A stretch of DNA of 64,000 nucleotides from Bacteroidaceae bacterium (GCA_017448825.1 JAFSKR010000069.1:1-64000); one strand, 5' to 3'. Counted from the first letter of the stretch, positions 8,710 to 17,779 are shown. Translations and numbers: made by a program. Notes: generated from the sequence alone by a model not told the origin.

Positions 8710-10979
8710 CGGTTCATATCTGCAATGACCAACTTGATTTCGGCGTAGGTGTAGTCGGGAGGCAGGAGGTTCTTCACGTCGCTTAACGCATACGCCTTGT
8801 TGAACGACTTGACGATGCCACGGATGATTTTCTGATGTTGGGTACTCACCACATCGCCTATCTTCAGTTCGCCTTCGGTCACGAAGTGGGCAAGGTGGTT
8901 CTCGATGGTGTTGACGGTAAGGGAGCGCATGGCGGCAATCTCTTTGATAGGCTTTCCGTCGAGGAAGAGTTTGAGGGTTTCACGTTTCGTGTCTACCTTC
9001 ATCTTCTTGGGTGTTTCCTCTTTTTCAACTTTGGGTTTCTTTCTCTTGCCTTCCTCCACATGCACCTCGTCCAGTGCCGCCTTTGCCTTGGCATTGAGGA
9101 AGCCCTTGATGCTGAAGCCCACGCCTTTCAGACGATTGAAGATGCCGAGTTTCAGTTTCAAGGAAAGCATGAAGGCATCGAGGGCGTTGTTGTATTGAGT
9201 GACCACCTGCTTGTTGTTGATGGTCACCGACGATGCTGCAACCACGGGGTCGAGCAGTTCATGAAGTTTCTTTTCAAAGTAGTTCATGGCAGCTTTCAAC
9301 CGCTCTTGCAGATGTTCGTTGCGGACGAAGGCGGTGCCGCTCTGCTGCATCATCTGTATGTATTGTGTACGGAACTTCATGGCAACAGTCAGCACATCGG
9401 CATCCAGTTCGGGCAGCACCCTTTGCAGCGTAGAGAGATAGTCGGGATAAGAAGCATAAAGATGTTCGTGTACCACCCGATAGAGATACTGCGTATCGAG
9501 TTTCAGGGTTTGGAAGTCGAACAACTCGTTCAGCAGCGTGAGGAAATAGTCGTACTTCATCTGCGGCAACTTGCTTTCCGTCCGCTGTGCCTCAGCCAGT
9601 TCTCTGTCAATGTAGGCATTGACGGAAGCATCGGTGATGACCGAGCGCATCGTCAGCGGACGTGCCAGCACCATACCTTCAAGGGTGCGGCAACGGCTCA
9701 GTGCCACATACACCTGTCCGTGGGTGAACGAGTCGTTGATGTCCAGCACGGCATGGTCAAACGTCAAGCCTTGGCTCTTATGCACCGTGATGGCCCAAGC
9801 CAGACGAAGCGGATACTGCCTGAACGTGCCCTCCACCTCCTCACGTATTTCTTTCGTCTCCTCATCTATCACATACTTCGTGTTTTCCCACACCAACTGA
9901 GGCACATACACCGTCCGCTTGTCTTCCTTGCAATGCACGATGATGAGCCGTTCGTCCGTCTCTTCGTCCCACTCAAACCCCTTCACCACGCCTATCTTTC
10001 CGTTGTAGTACTCCTTCCCAGGGTTCGGGTCGTTCTTGATGAACATCACCTGCGCCCCCTCTTTCAGCACCAGCGTCTTGTCAGCAGGATAACTGCTTTC
10101 GGGGAAGTTCTTGTGAACCTCTGCCACGAAGTGCATCTCCTTTGCCTTCAGCGCACCAAGCATCTGCTCGTTGTACTGCTGCGCCATGCGGTTGTGAGTG
10201 GTCAACCGAATCCAGTCCTCATCGGCCGATGGCTGAAAGTTTGCCACATAACGATTGTTGAACGACTGTAGCACTCCGTCGTCAATACAGTTGTTGCGAA
10301 TCTTTCCCAAGATATTGATGAACTTCTCATCCTGCTGACGGTAGATGTGCTTCAGTTCGATCGTCACGTACTGTATCTGCTGCAACGCCCTACTGCCGAA
10401 AAAGTAAGGAGTTGTGTAATACGGAGACAACATCGACCATTCCGCCTCCTGCGCCACAGGAGCCAACTGCTGCAAGTCACCGATGAGCAGCAACTGCACA
10501 CCGCCGAAGGGCTTGCTCCTGTCTCGATACTTTCTCAGTTCCCCATCCACCGCATCCAGCACATCACACCGCACCATCGAAATCTCGTCTATCACCAGCA
10601 AATCCAGCGTCTTGATGAGGTTCTTCTTCTCCTTGCTCATCCTGTAATGCCCCTTACGTTCCCCCTGCGTCATCCCCGGCACCATCGGACCGAAGGGCAA
10701 CTGGAAGAACGAGTGGATGGTCTGTCCCTGCGCATTGATGGCTGCCACACCCGTAGGAGCCAGCACCACCATCCGCTTCGGGGTCTTGTCGCGGAGAGTC
10801 CGCAGGAACGTCGTCTTGCCCGTCCCTGCCTTTCCCGTCAGAAACACCGACACATTCGTGCCCGTCACAAACTGCCATGCCACATTCATCTCATGGTTGG
10901 CTACGCCTTCCTCTGTCGCATCCTCAGCCACAAACGACGGAAACGCTTCCTCCTGCGATGTCATATCCATATAATCCAT
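8706..10979 (-). CDS. PIF1/RecD-like ATP-dependent DNA helicase with C-terminal HTH
   Basis: 757 residues. Walker A GKAGTGKTT (49-57), Walker B DEIS (131-134), later helicase motifs including AITVHKSQGLTFDHAVLD and YVALSRCRTLEGM, so it is a superfamily 1 helicase of the PIF1/RecD2 type (5'-3' DNA unwinding). A central helical region is followed by a basic KKPKVEKEETPKK linker and a C-terminal helix-turn-helix (IKEIAAMRSLTVNTIENHL) like the HTH_40 domain found at the end of bacterial RecQ-like and PIF1-like helicases. It is probably a genome maintenance enzyme. Its 3' end overlaps the convergent GH105 gene by 4 bp. Cytoplasmic, with no sign of mobile context. Confidence 0.88.
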   Translation of the reverse strand: MDYMDMTSQEEAFPSFVAEDATEEGVANHEMNVAWQFVTGTNVSVFLTGKAGTGKTTFLRTLRDKTPKRMVVLAPTGVAAINAQGQTIHSFFQLPFGPMVPGMTQGERKGHYRMSKEKKNLIKTLDLLVIDEISMVRCDVLDAVDGELRKYRDRSKPFGGVQLLLIGDLQQLAPVAQEAEWSMLSPYYTTPYFFGSRALQQIQYVTIELKHIYRQQDEKFINILGKIRNNCIDDGVLQSFNNRYVANFQPSADEDWIRLTTHNRMAQQYNEQMLGALKAKEMHFVAEVHKNFPESSYPADKTLVLKEGAQVMFIKNDPNPGKEYYNGKIGVVKGFEWDEETDERLIIVHCKEDKRTVYVPQLVWENTKYVIDEETKEIREEVEGTFRQYPLRLAWAITVHKSQGLTFDHAVLDINDSFTHGQVYVALSRCRTLEGMVLARPLTMRSVITDASVNAYIDRELAEAQRTESKLPQMKYDYFLTLLNELFDFQTLKLDTQYLYRVVHEHLYASYPDYLSTLQRVLPELDADVLTVAMKFRTQYIQMMQQSGTAFVRNEHLQERLKAAMNYFEKKLHELLDPVVAASSVTINNKQVVTQYNNALDAFMLSLKLKLGIFNRLKGVGFSIKGFLNAKAKAALDEVHVEEGKRKKPKVEKEETPKKMKVDTKRETLKLFLDGKPIKEIAAMRSLTVNTIENHLAHFVTEGELKIGDVVSTQHQKIIRGIVKSFNKAYALSDVKNLLPPDYTYAEIKLVIADMNR

Positions 10980-11049
10980 TACTGCATCAATTTTTCCGAT
11001 TCAGGCGACAAAGAAACGAAAATTTGATGAAATAAACAAACTTTTCAGA

Positions 11050-11086
11050 GGCAAACGTCGAAAGACAGGTGGGCAAACGTCGAAAG
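11050..11086 (+). promoter_or_regulatory. Pair of 15-bp direct repeats, probable activator site
   Basis: GGCAAACGTCGAAAG occurs at 11050-11064 and 11072-11086, exactly 22 bp apart (two helical turns). It ends 27 bp upstream of the -7 box of the outer-membrane barrel gene. The spacing is that of tandem LytTR-type sites. Confidence 0.6.
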
Positions 11087-11113
11087 TGATTTGGCTTGCT
11101 GGATAAGAGGGTG

Positions 11114-11121
11114 TACCTTTG
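11114..11121 (+). promoter_or_regulatory. Bacteroidota -7 box
   Basis: TACCTTTG, perfect TAnnTTTG, with TTTGGCTTG about 22 bp upstream as a -33 candidate. It drives the barrel protein whose ATG is at 11152. Confidence 0.75.
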
Positions 11122-11151
11122 CAGCAAATTCAACTAAAAAACAAAAAGGAA

Positions 11152-13608
11152 ATGAAACAGCCAAGATTTTTTTTCGTGATGACCTGCATGACGGTTTCAT
11201 CAATGGCAATGGCACAAAGCACAACGGTGAAAGGTGTGCTGATGAACGAGACACTGGGCGAAAGCGAGCCTTTCGCCACGGTGAGAGTGTATAACGAAGG
11301 AAAAACCGAAAAGCCTGTGGCGATGTTCGTCACCGACATGAACGGACAGTTCAGCCAAGAGGTGAAGGGTCGTGGACGCTTCGACATCCTCTTCACCAGT
11401 GTGGGCAAGGAAGACCTCAAAAAGACCATCACACTAACCGATGGAGGGGTGCTCGACCTCGATACATTATATATAAAGGACAGCAGCACGGCACTAAGTG
11501 GCGCGGAAGTCGTGGCACAAAAGCCGCTGGTGAAGATGGAGGTGGACAAAATGACCTACAACGTGGAAGAAGATGTGGACAGCAAGGCAAGCAGCGTGCT
11601 CGATATGCTGCGCAAGGTGCCGATGGTGACCGTTGACGGACAAGACAACATCACCGTAAATGGTTCTTCGTCCTTCAAGGTCTATGTGGATGGCAAGCCC
11701 AGTGTGCTCTTCAGCAGCAACCCATCAATGGTGTTCAAAAGTATGCCCGCCACTGCCGTGAAGAACATCGAAGTCATCACCAACCCGGGTGCTAAATACG
11801 ATACAGAAGGAGTGGGTGGCGTGCTCAACATCGTGATGAATCGTCAGAACCCACAAGCCATGCAAAGTCTGAACGGCTACAACGGCACGCTGCGTGCATC
11901 GGCAGGCAACAGGAGCTTGGGCGGCAGTGCCTTCGTGAGCGGACAGCAAGGCAAGCTGTCGTTCAGCGTCAACGCCACAGAGAACTACATGACTCCTGGC
12001 ACCACCACCGTGGATGCCGAGCAGACACAAGCTGGCGGCAACATCGCAACCCATGCCGAGACAACGCTCAAGATGCCTTTCACCATGGGAAACCTCAACC
12101 TCGGCTACGAACTCGACTCGATGAGCAGCCTTGGCTTGTCCGTCAGCCTCACCAGCTTCTCCATGAAAAACAACGGATTGAACACTGCACAGATGAGTGG
12201 AAACAGCTATGGAACGGCATTCGGCTACGGCAACACGTTCCATCAGAAGACCTCCAAGACTTCGCTGAGCGGAAGCCTCGACTATCAGCACTTCTTCAAC
12301 ACTGAACGCACCCGTTCGTTCTCCCTGATTTATCAGCTGAACTACGACCCCACCACCAACAAGATGCGGAGCGACTTCGACCAAGCATCCACCTCGTTCA
12401 TCGACCTGACCGACCGCTACACCGATGGCACCGACCACACCACCAATCACACCCTGCAAGCCGACTTCACCACCCCACTCGGCAAAGGACAGACGCTGAA
12501 TCTCGGTGTCAAGGGCATGATGCACCGCGCCACCTCCGACTCGAAATACTATCTGGAAGATGTGCTGAATGAACAGATGAGCATGGACTATCGCTACAAG
12601 AACTCCATCCTGGCCGGCTACGCCGAATACGACGGAAAATGGAAGAAACTGGGAGCAAAGGGAGGACTCCGCTACGAGCACACATGGCAAGACGTGGAAT
12701 ACCGTCAAGGCAATGGCAGCGACTTCTCCACCCACTATGGCAGTCTCGTTCCTTCCGCAAGCCTGTCCTACACACTCTCACCCAGCAGCAACATCGGCCT
12801 GACCTACAACATGCGTATCTCACGCCCCGGCATCTCCTATCTGAACCCTTACGTCAACCATAGCGACCCCACCTCCCTCAGCTATGGCAACACCGACCTT
12901 GACGTGGAAAAATCGCACAACCTCTCTTTGGTGTACAACCTTTTCACTCCCAAATTGATGCTCAATGCCAACCTGCACCACAATTTCACCAACAACGCCA
13001 TCGAGCAATACAGCTTCTACGAGGGGCAACTGCTGAACACCACCTACGGAAACATCGTCAAGCGGCGTCAGACAGGACTCAACATCTATGCCAACTGGCT
13101 GATGGCTAAAAACACACGCCTCTTCCTGAATGGCAGCGTGAACTACACCGACCTCAGCAGCAACATACTGGCAACCAGCAACAGCGGATGGCAAACCAGC
13201 GGCATGGTCGGCGCACAGCAAACCCTGCCGTGGGACTTGAAACTGGGAGCCTACCTCATCACATCCTCCAAGTCCTACACCCTCCAAGGCTGGAGCAGCG
13301 GCTTCAACTTGTGCACTGCCAACATCTCCAAATCCCTGCTGAACGACCGTCTGAACCTTAGCCTGTCGGGGATGCTGGGACTCACCAAAGGTGGCAATCT
13401 GGAGATGAAGAGCTATAGCCGAGGCAATGGGTTCGACACCCACCAAACCATCAAAGTGCCCATGAGCGGATTCACCTTCAGCGTCTCCTACTCCTTCGGC
13501 AACACCACACGGCAAGCTAAGCAACGCCCCAACCGCATACAGAGTGACTACATCGAACAGCAGACACAAGGCGAACTGCTGCAAGGAGCTGGCAACGTGA
13601 AAAACTAA
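11152..13608 (+). CDS. TonB-receptor-like outer-membrane beta-barrel protein (OMP_b-brl_3 type)
   Basis: 818 residues from ATG 11152, which has AAAGGA just upstream. An upstream in-frame start at 11119 lies on the promoter and is rejected. Signal peptide ends at MAMAQ (about 22). Residues 25-110 form a carboxypeptidase-regulatory-like beta-sandwich (ATVRVYNEGKTEKPV...TDMNGQFSQ). A plug-like domain follows (DKMTYNVEEDVDSKASSVLDML, VYVDGKPSVL, GAKYDTEGVGGVLNIVMN), then a long barrel. This is the outer membrane beta-barrel family that resembles TonB receptors but lacks a clear SusD partner. A LytS/LytTR pair follows and likely controls it through the 22-bp-spaced repeats upstream. Ligand unknown. 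Confidence 0.85.
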   Translation: MKQPRFFFVMTCMTVSSMAMAQSTTVKGVLMNETLGESEPFATVRVYNEGKTEKPVAMFVTDMNGQFSQEVKGRGRFDILFTSVGKEDLKKTITLTDGGVLDLDTLYIKDSSTALSGAEVVAQKPLVKMEVDKMTYNVEEDVDSKASSVLDMLRKVPMVTVDGQDNITVNGSSSFKVYVDGKPSVLFSSNPSMVFKSMPATAVKNIEVITNPGAKYDTEGVGGVLNIVMNRQNPQAMQSLNGYNGTLRASAGNRSLGGSAFVSGQQGKLSFSVNATENYMTPGTTTVDAEQTQAGGNIATHAETTLKMPFTMGNLNLGYELDSMSSLGLSVSLTSFSMKNNGLNTAQMSGNSYGTAFGYGNTFHQKTSKTSLSGSLDYQHFFNTERTRSFSLIYQLNYDPTTNKMRSDFDQASTSFIDLTDRYTDGTDHTTNHTLQADFTTPLGKGQTLNLGVKGMMHRATSDSKYYLEDVLNEQMSMDYRYKNSILAGYAEYDGKWKKLGAKGGLRYEHTWQDVEYRQGNGSDFSTHYGSLVPSASLSYTLSPSSNIGLTYNMRISRPGISYLNPYVNHSDPTSLSYGNTDLDVEKSHNLSLVYNLFTPKLMLNANLHHNFTNNAIEQYSFYEGQLLNTTYGNIVKRRQTGLNIYANWLMAKNTRLFLNGSVNYTDLSSNILATSNSGWQTSGMVGAQQTLPWDLKLGAYLITSSKSYTLQGWSSGFNLCTANISKSLLNDRLNLSLSGMLGLTKGGNLEMKSYSRGNGFDTHQTIKVPMSGFTFSVSYSFGNTTRQAKQRPNRIQSDYIEQQTQGELLQGAGNVKN

Positions 13609-13620
13609 ATTGATTTGCAA

Positions 13621-13902
13621 TTTAAGTTTCGCAAGTTGTATATCTTTGAAGTTGAAGTTAACGAAGTTAGCGAAGTTGTCTCTTTTTGAAGTTAACGAAG
13701 TTAGCGAAGTTATCGCTTCGCTCGAAGTTAACGACAATAGTGAAATAACATCGAAAACTATCGGCGATAACTTCGTTAACTTCGATAACTTCGAAAAAAG
13801 CGATAACTTCGAGCGTCATCGCGAAGCGCTTTGCTCGCAAAGAACCGATAACTTCGAAAAAAGCCTTCACTTCGAGCGAACCGATAACTTCAGAAAGTCG
13901 AG
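13621..13902 (+). repeat. AAGTTAnCG-type dispersed element, copy 1
   Basis: This element starts with TTTAAGTTTCGCAAGTTG, carries TATCTTTG at 13641-13648, continues as many GAAGTTAACG/GATAACTTCG words in both orientations, and ends in GATAACTTCAGAAAGTCGAG. It fills most of the 400-bp gap between the barrel protein and the LytS kinase. The same ends and leading 90 bp recur at 21899-22081 on the other strand. Confidence 0.85.
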
Positions 13903-13993
13903 TAAATCAAATTAAATTGTCATTGTACATTGCCAAATTCTCAATCAAATTCACTTTTTCACCTTTAGTTTTCAGTTTTTAGTTCAAAATACT

Positions 13994-14001
13994 TACCTTT
14001 G
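13994..14001 (+). promoter_or_regulatory. Bacteroidota -7 box directly before lytS-type gene
   Basis: TACCTTTG. The ATG at 14009 is only 8 bp downstream, so the transcript would have almost no leader. Confidence 0.7.
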
Positions 14002-14008
14002 CAATCCA

Positions 14009-15040
14009 ATGAAAAGACCCACAAAACAAGACCTCCAACTATTCGGTGCACAGGCAGCAGTATGGGCATTCATCCTGCTGCTGCCACCGCTGACGGCATA
14101 CCTGAGCACCCACGACTGGGCCAACACCGTCACCTTCGAGCAGATGGTGTGGACGATGCTACGCTCACCGCTCATCCTCTACTTCGTCAACTTCTACCTG
14201 CTGGTGCCCCACCTCTTCTTCAAGCAGAGGACATGGCTCTTTGCCCTCTGCAACCTCCTTCTGATGGCAACCATCAACTTCGGCTTTTTCTTCATGAAAG
14301 ACTATATGCCCGACATGCCCGCCAATGCGTGGATAGGCTTCTACACAGGCATCTTCGTCTATTTCCTGCTCAACTGCACCGTCATTGCAGCCGCCTTGGG
14401 ACTACGCCACTTCATCCGCACCCGACAAATCAGGCAACAACTGCAAGAAGAAAAAGCCAAACATACCGAAGCCGAACTGGCATGGCTGAAAAGCCAAATC
14501 AACCCCCACTTCCTCTTCAACACACTCAACAACATCTCCAGCCTCACCCAGATGGATGCCGAAGCCGCACAAGATGCCATCGCACAACTGAGCGACCTGC
14601 TGCGCTATGCCATGTACGAGACCGACAAACCCTTAGTCAGCATCGGCGGAGAGATGGAGTTCATGCGCAACTATGTGGAACTGATGAAACTACGATGCAA
14701 CGAAAAGACCAGCGTCAGCTGCACACTCGAAGTCACCAACCAGCAGATAGAGATAGCCCCCCTGCTGTTCATCTCCCTCATAGAAAACGCCTTCAAGCAC
14801 GGAGCCGACAGCAACACCCCATCCTTCATCCGCATCTCGCTGAGAGAAGAAAACGGACAAATCATCTTCACATGCGACAATTCCAACCATCCCAAGACAG
14901 CAACCGACCGCAGCGGCTCCGGCATTGGGCTTGACAACACCCGTCGCCGACTGGAACTGCTCTACGAAGGACGCTACGAATGGGAACAGTCCATCACCCC
15001 CGAAGGAGTCTATCACCTGAAAATCACACTTCAAGCATGA
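14009..15040 (+). CDS. LytS-family sensor histidine kinase
   Basis: 343 residues with four predicted membrane segments in the first 135 residues, a coiled linker (RQQLQEEKAKHTEAEL) and the His_kinase signature INPHFLFNTL (164-173, phosphoacceptor His167). It ends in a short HATPase with GSGIGLDNTRRRL. This is the usual Bacteroidota 4TM LytS kinase without an extra sensor domain. Its stop overlaps the ATG of the LytTR response regulator (ATGA). The adjacent barrel protein gene, preceded by LytTR-spaced repeats, is the likely target. The stimulus is not apparent. Confidence 0.92.
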   Translation: MKRPTKQDLQLFGAQAAVWAFILLLPPLTAYLSTHDWANTVTFEQMVWTMLRSPLILYFVNFYLLVPHLFFKQRTWLFALCNLLLMATINFGFFFMKDYMPDMPANAWIGFYTGIFVYFLLNCTVIAAALGLRHFIRTRQIRQQLQEEKAKHTEAELAWLKSQINPHFLFNTLNNISSLTQMDAEAAQDAIAQLSDLLRYAMYETDKPLVSIGGEMEFMRNYVELMKLRCNEKTSVSCTLEVTNQQIEIAPLLFISLIENAFKHGADSNTPSFIRISLREENGQIIFTCDNSNHPKTATDRSGSGIGLDNTRRRLELLYEGRYEWEQSITPEGVYHLKITLQA

Positions 15041-15789
15041 AACTCCTCACCTGCATCATCGTAGATGACGAGCCACTCGCTATCCGCCTGCTGGAATCAT
15101 TCGTCGAGAAGACCGACAGCCTCCAACTGCTCGCATCCTTCACCGACCCCATCCAGGCAATGAACGCCATCAGCCAACAAAAGCCCAACCTGCTCTTCCT
15201 CGACATCCAGATGCCCAACGTCAACGGCATGGAACTCGCACACACCCTTCCCCCACAGACGCGCGTCATCTTCACCACCGCCTTCAAGGAATACGCATTC
15301 GAGAGCTACGAAGTCAGAGCCATCGACTACCTGCTGAAACCCATCCGCTACAGCAAATTCCTGATGGCAGTCGAGAAAGCCCTGGACCACTTCGGGCGGC
15401 AAGCTACACCCCCAACAGCACAGAAAGAAGAGCCCACAACCCTCTTCATCCGTGTCGATGGAGAACTGCGCAACATCGCCACCGACAGCATCATCTACGT
15501 CAGCGGCATGAAAGATTACGTTCTCTTCCATCTCGACGGGGAGCGCAAGCCCCTCATCACCCACCTCACCATGAAAGCCGTCGAAGAAATGCTGCCCCCC
15601 TCACGATTCCTGCGAGTCCACCGCTCCTACATCGTCGCCGTAAGCCGCATCGAAAAAATAGACCGAAACGACTGCATCTACATCGCAGACGAAGTCATCC
15701 ACATACCCGAAAGCTACATGGACACCTTCCGAGCATTCATCGAAAAACGGATGCCACCAACTAAACCACCAGCCATACGGCAAGTCTAA
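15037..15789 (+). CDS. LytTR-family response regulator
   Basis: 250 residues from ATG 15037, overlapping the kinase stop by 4 bp. Receiver domain with acidic pair Asp10-Asp11, phosphoacceptor Asp56 (LLFLDIQMP), the Thr in VIFTTAF and the Lys in YLLKP. The C-terminal LytTR DNA-binding domain (about 145-245) shows IIYVSGMKDYVLFHL and FLRVHRSYIV. It is paired with the LytS kinase upstream. LytTR dimers bind two short direct repeats about 21-22 bp apart, the spacing seen at 11050-11086. Confidence 0.93.
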   Translation: MKLLTCIIVDDEPLAIRLLESFVEKTDSLQLLASFTDPIQAMNAISQQKPNLLFLDIQMPNVNGMELAHTLPPQTRVIFTTAFKEYAFESYEVRAIDYLLKPIRYSKFLMAVEKALDHFGRQATPPTAQKEEPTTLFIRVDGELRNIATDSIIYVSGMKDYVLFHLDGERKPLITHLTMKAVEEMLPPSRFLRVHRSYIVAVSRIEKIDRNDCIYIADEVIHIPESYMDTFRAFIEKRMPPTKPPAIRQV

Positions 15790-15850
15790 CCATACAGATT
15801 CAAGAACAAAACATAAAAAAGTCAGCAAGATTTACATTTTACACCTTATC

Positions 15851-17464
15851 ATGAAGTACAGATTTTTAGGGACACTCATCAGCGCCCTGCTAACCCTGGG
15901 CACCGCCCAAGCCACCGACGTGACCGTGACATACAACGGCAAGAAAGCCACCGTAGAGCAAACAGTGAAAGACAGCGTAAAAGTGGCGGTGGATGGTGCC
16001 AAGGTAAGCATAGAAAGCACCTATCAGGCACACAAGCTCAGCGTGCGCCTCACAGGCCAAAGCAACGACGGCCAACTCATCCTCAAGACAGCAGGCAAGG
16101 CAAAAGTGAAACTCCACAACCTCACCCTCACCAGTCAGGAAGGCGCACCCCTATGGCTGAAAAACAAAAAGAAAGTAGAGATAGTCGCAGCAGATGGCAC
16201 AGAAAACACCCTCACCATCACCGCCTGCAACGACACAGCCAACCACAAGTCCGCCACCATCTGGGCAAAAGACAAACTGCTCCTTTCCGGCAAAGGCACC
16301 CTCCACGTCATCGCCACCGGTGACGGATGTCGAGGCATCAAAAGCAAAGACCACATCACCATCGAAGACCTCACCCTCAACGTCACCACCACCGGCAACA
16401 ACCTCGGCGAAAAGCCCTTCAGCTTCGGAGGAGGAATGCCCCCCTTCGGCGGCATGAGTCCCGAAGGCAACGACAGCACCCAACAAGGAGGATTCGGAAG
16501 ATTCGGCGGTGGGATGCCCCCCTTCAATCCCGAAGACCTGCCCGAAGAAGTGAAGCAGAAATTTGAAGAGATGCGCAAGGAATTTGAAGAGAAGATGAAG
16601 AACGGTGAATTCCCACCCTTCGGCGGATTCGGCGGCATGAGAAACGACAGCACACGACAAGGCCAAGGCGGCTTTCCACCCTTCGGCGGCATGGGCGGCA
16701 ATGAAGAAGGAGGCCAAAGCGGCCCGATGGGCGGATTCGGCGGCAAGCACAAATACATCTCATCCACCAAAGGCATCGCATCCAAAGGCACCATCACCAT
16801 CAACAGCGGCAACGTGACCGTGCGCACCAACACCCCCGGAGCCGAAGGCATCGAAGGCAAGGAAGGCGTCATCCTGAACGGCGGCAACATAGACGTCATA
16901 GCCACCGACGACGCCATCAACGCCAACGCCACCATCCAGTTCAACGGAGCCAACGTCATCGCGCGGAGCACCACCAACGATGCCGTCGATGCCAACCCCC
17001 AAGGCGGTTTCTTCATGCCCTTCGGCAACGCCAACCCCACAGGGGAAGGGCAGAAAAAGGCAGACCCCGCCATCATCATCACAGGCGGCACCGTCTATGC
17101 GTGGAGCCAAATCGGTGCACCCGAAGAAGGACTCGACTGCGACTTCTCCCCCATCGAGATAACAGGCGGCAACGTCTTCTCCGTCGGAGCCGGCATGGGC
17201 GATATGCCATCAGTGCCCACCCAGGAGACAGCCAAGCAACCCACCGTCCTGCTCGTCGGCATCAACATCGTGGAAGACCAACCCATCCACCTCTACGACA
17301 GCAAGGGAACACCCATCCACACCATCACCGTACCCTTCAGCCTGCAACGCAGTTCCAGCCTCGTCACCACCCCCAAGTTCGAGGTCGGCAACACCTACAC
17401 CCTCAAGACCCAAGGATACGAAAAGACCTTCACCCTCAACGAAAACTTCACCGTCGTCAGATAA
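15851..17464 (+). CDS. Secreted DUF4353 (Cthe_2159-like) carbohydrate-binding beta-helix protein
   Basis: 537 residues, signal peptide ending at GTAQA (about 21). The body is a right-handed beta-helix built from short strands such as LTITACNDTANHKSATIWAKDKLLLSGKGTL, GIKSKDHITIEDL, STKGIASKGTITINSG and GGTVYAWSQIGAPEEG, the pattern of DUF4353 proteins. The characterised relative Cthe_2159 binds cellulose and acidic pectic sugars. A low-complexity insert of FGGGMPPFGG/FGGMRNDST repeats (about residues 194-298) interrupts the helix and includes a charged EEVKQKFEEMRKEFEEKMKNGE helix. A lipoprotein paralogue lies at 27969-29600. A role at the cell surface in holding plant polysaccharide fits the neighbouring pectin enzymes but is inferred. 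Confidence 0.82.
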   Translation: MKYRFLGTLISALLTLGTAQATDVTVTYNGKKATVEQTVKDSVKVAVDGAKVSIESTYQAHKLSVRLTGQSNDGQLILKTAGKAKVKLHNLTLTSQEGAPLWLKNKKKVEIVAADGTENTLTITACNDTANHKSATIWAKDKLLLSGKGTLHVIATGDGCRGIKSKDHITIEDLTLNVTTTGNNLGEKPFSFGGGMPPFGGMSPEGNDSTQQGGFGRFGGGMPPFNPEDLPEEVKQKFEEMRKEFEEKMKNGEFPPFGGFGGMRNDSTRQGQGGFPPFGGMGGNEEGGQSGPMGGFGGKHKYISSTKGIASKGTITINSGNVTVRTNTPGAEGIEGKEGVILNGGNIDVIATDDAINANATIQFNGANVIARSTTNDAVDANPQGGFFMPFGNANPTGEGQKKADPAIIITGGTVYAWSQIGAPEEGLDCDFSPIEITGGNVFSVGAGMGDMPSVPTQETAKQPTVLLVGINIVEDQPIHLYDSKGTPIHTITVPFSLQRSSSLVTTPKFEVGNTYTLKTQGYEKTFTLNENFTVVR

Positions 17465-17514
17465 CAGACACACTCAATCCACAAAATCCGTTGTTTGCTG
17501 ACAAGCAGGCTGGC

Positions 17515-17700
17515 TTACCACAAATCGCCGTCCCATTCGTCCAAATCGTCCACGAAACGTTCCTTCGCACGGGCAGGGTAGCCGCCACCACCAACGATAT
17601 CGAGGTCAGCGTTGTTATCGGTAGAAGTACTTGCTATCACTTGTTCCAGCACCATGCGGTGCAGCTCCAGCGTGGGAGCCTCATATATTTTCTTCTTCAT
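17515..17700 (-). CDS. Small acidic protein of unknown function
   Basis: 61 residues. Start at 17700 (MKKKIYEAPTLELHRM) is chosen because the longer in-frame start lies inside the upstream hairpin. The N-terminus is basic and amphipathic, followed by a Ser/Thr/Asn stretch, a Gly run (IVGGGGYPARAKE) and an acidic, Trp-rich tail (DDLDEWDGDLW). Short proteins beginning MKKxYxxP are common in Prevotella next to large surface proteins. Their function is not known to me. It lies downstream of the 1278-residue GLUG protein on the same strand, separated by a strong hairpin. No signal peptide. Confidence 0.65.
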   Translation of the reverse strand: MKKKIYEAPTLELHRMVLEQVIASTSTDNNADLDIVGGGGYPARAKERFVDDLDEWDGDLW

Positions 17701-17717
17701 GATTTCTGTCTTTTGAC

Positions 17718-17774
17718 CTACGGAGTCCAAGGAGCGTGCGGAGATGTCTCTTCTTCCGCTCCTTGGCTCCGTAG
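17718..17774. repeat. Intercistronic long hairpin
   Basis: CTACGGAGTCCAAGGAGCG (17718-17736) pairs with 17757-17774 over 17-18 bp with a single bulged T. It lies directly after the big gene's stop and before the small-peptide gene on the minus strand. No T-run follows on that strand, so it may stabilise mRNA or attenuate rather than terminate. Confidence 0.75.
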
Positions 17775-17779
17775 CATTT

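Noticed and set aside
13610..13915. 101-codon frame in the AAGTTAnCG element as an ordinary gene
   Set aside because: Its sequence follows the DNA repeat words (FEVNEVSEVIA, NFEKSDNFE). It is better treated as repeat DNA, though a short part is shared with copy 2.
16420..16750. Another copy of the GC-rich palindrome family in the DUF4353 gene
   Set aside because: The GC-rich repeats here encode a regular FGGMPPFGG low-complexity insert and lack the CCCCCTTTGGGGG inverted arms.
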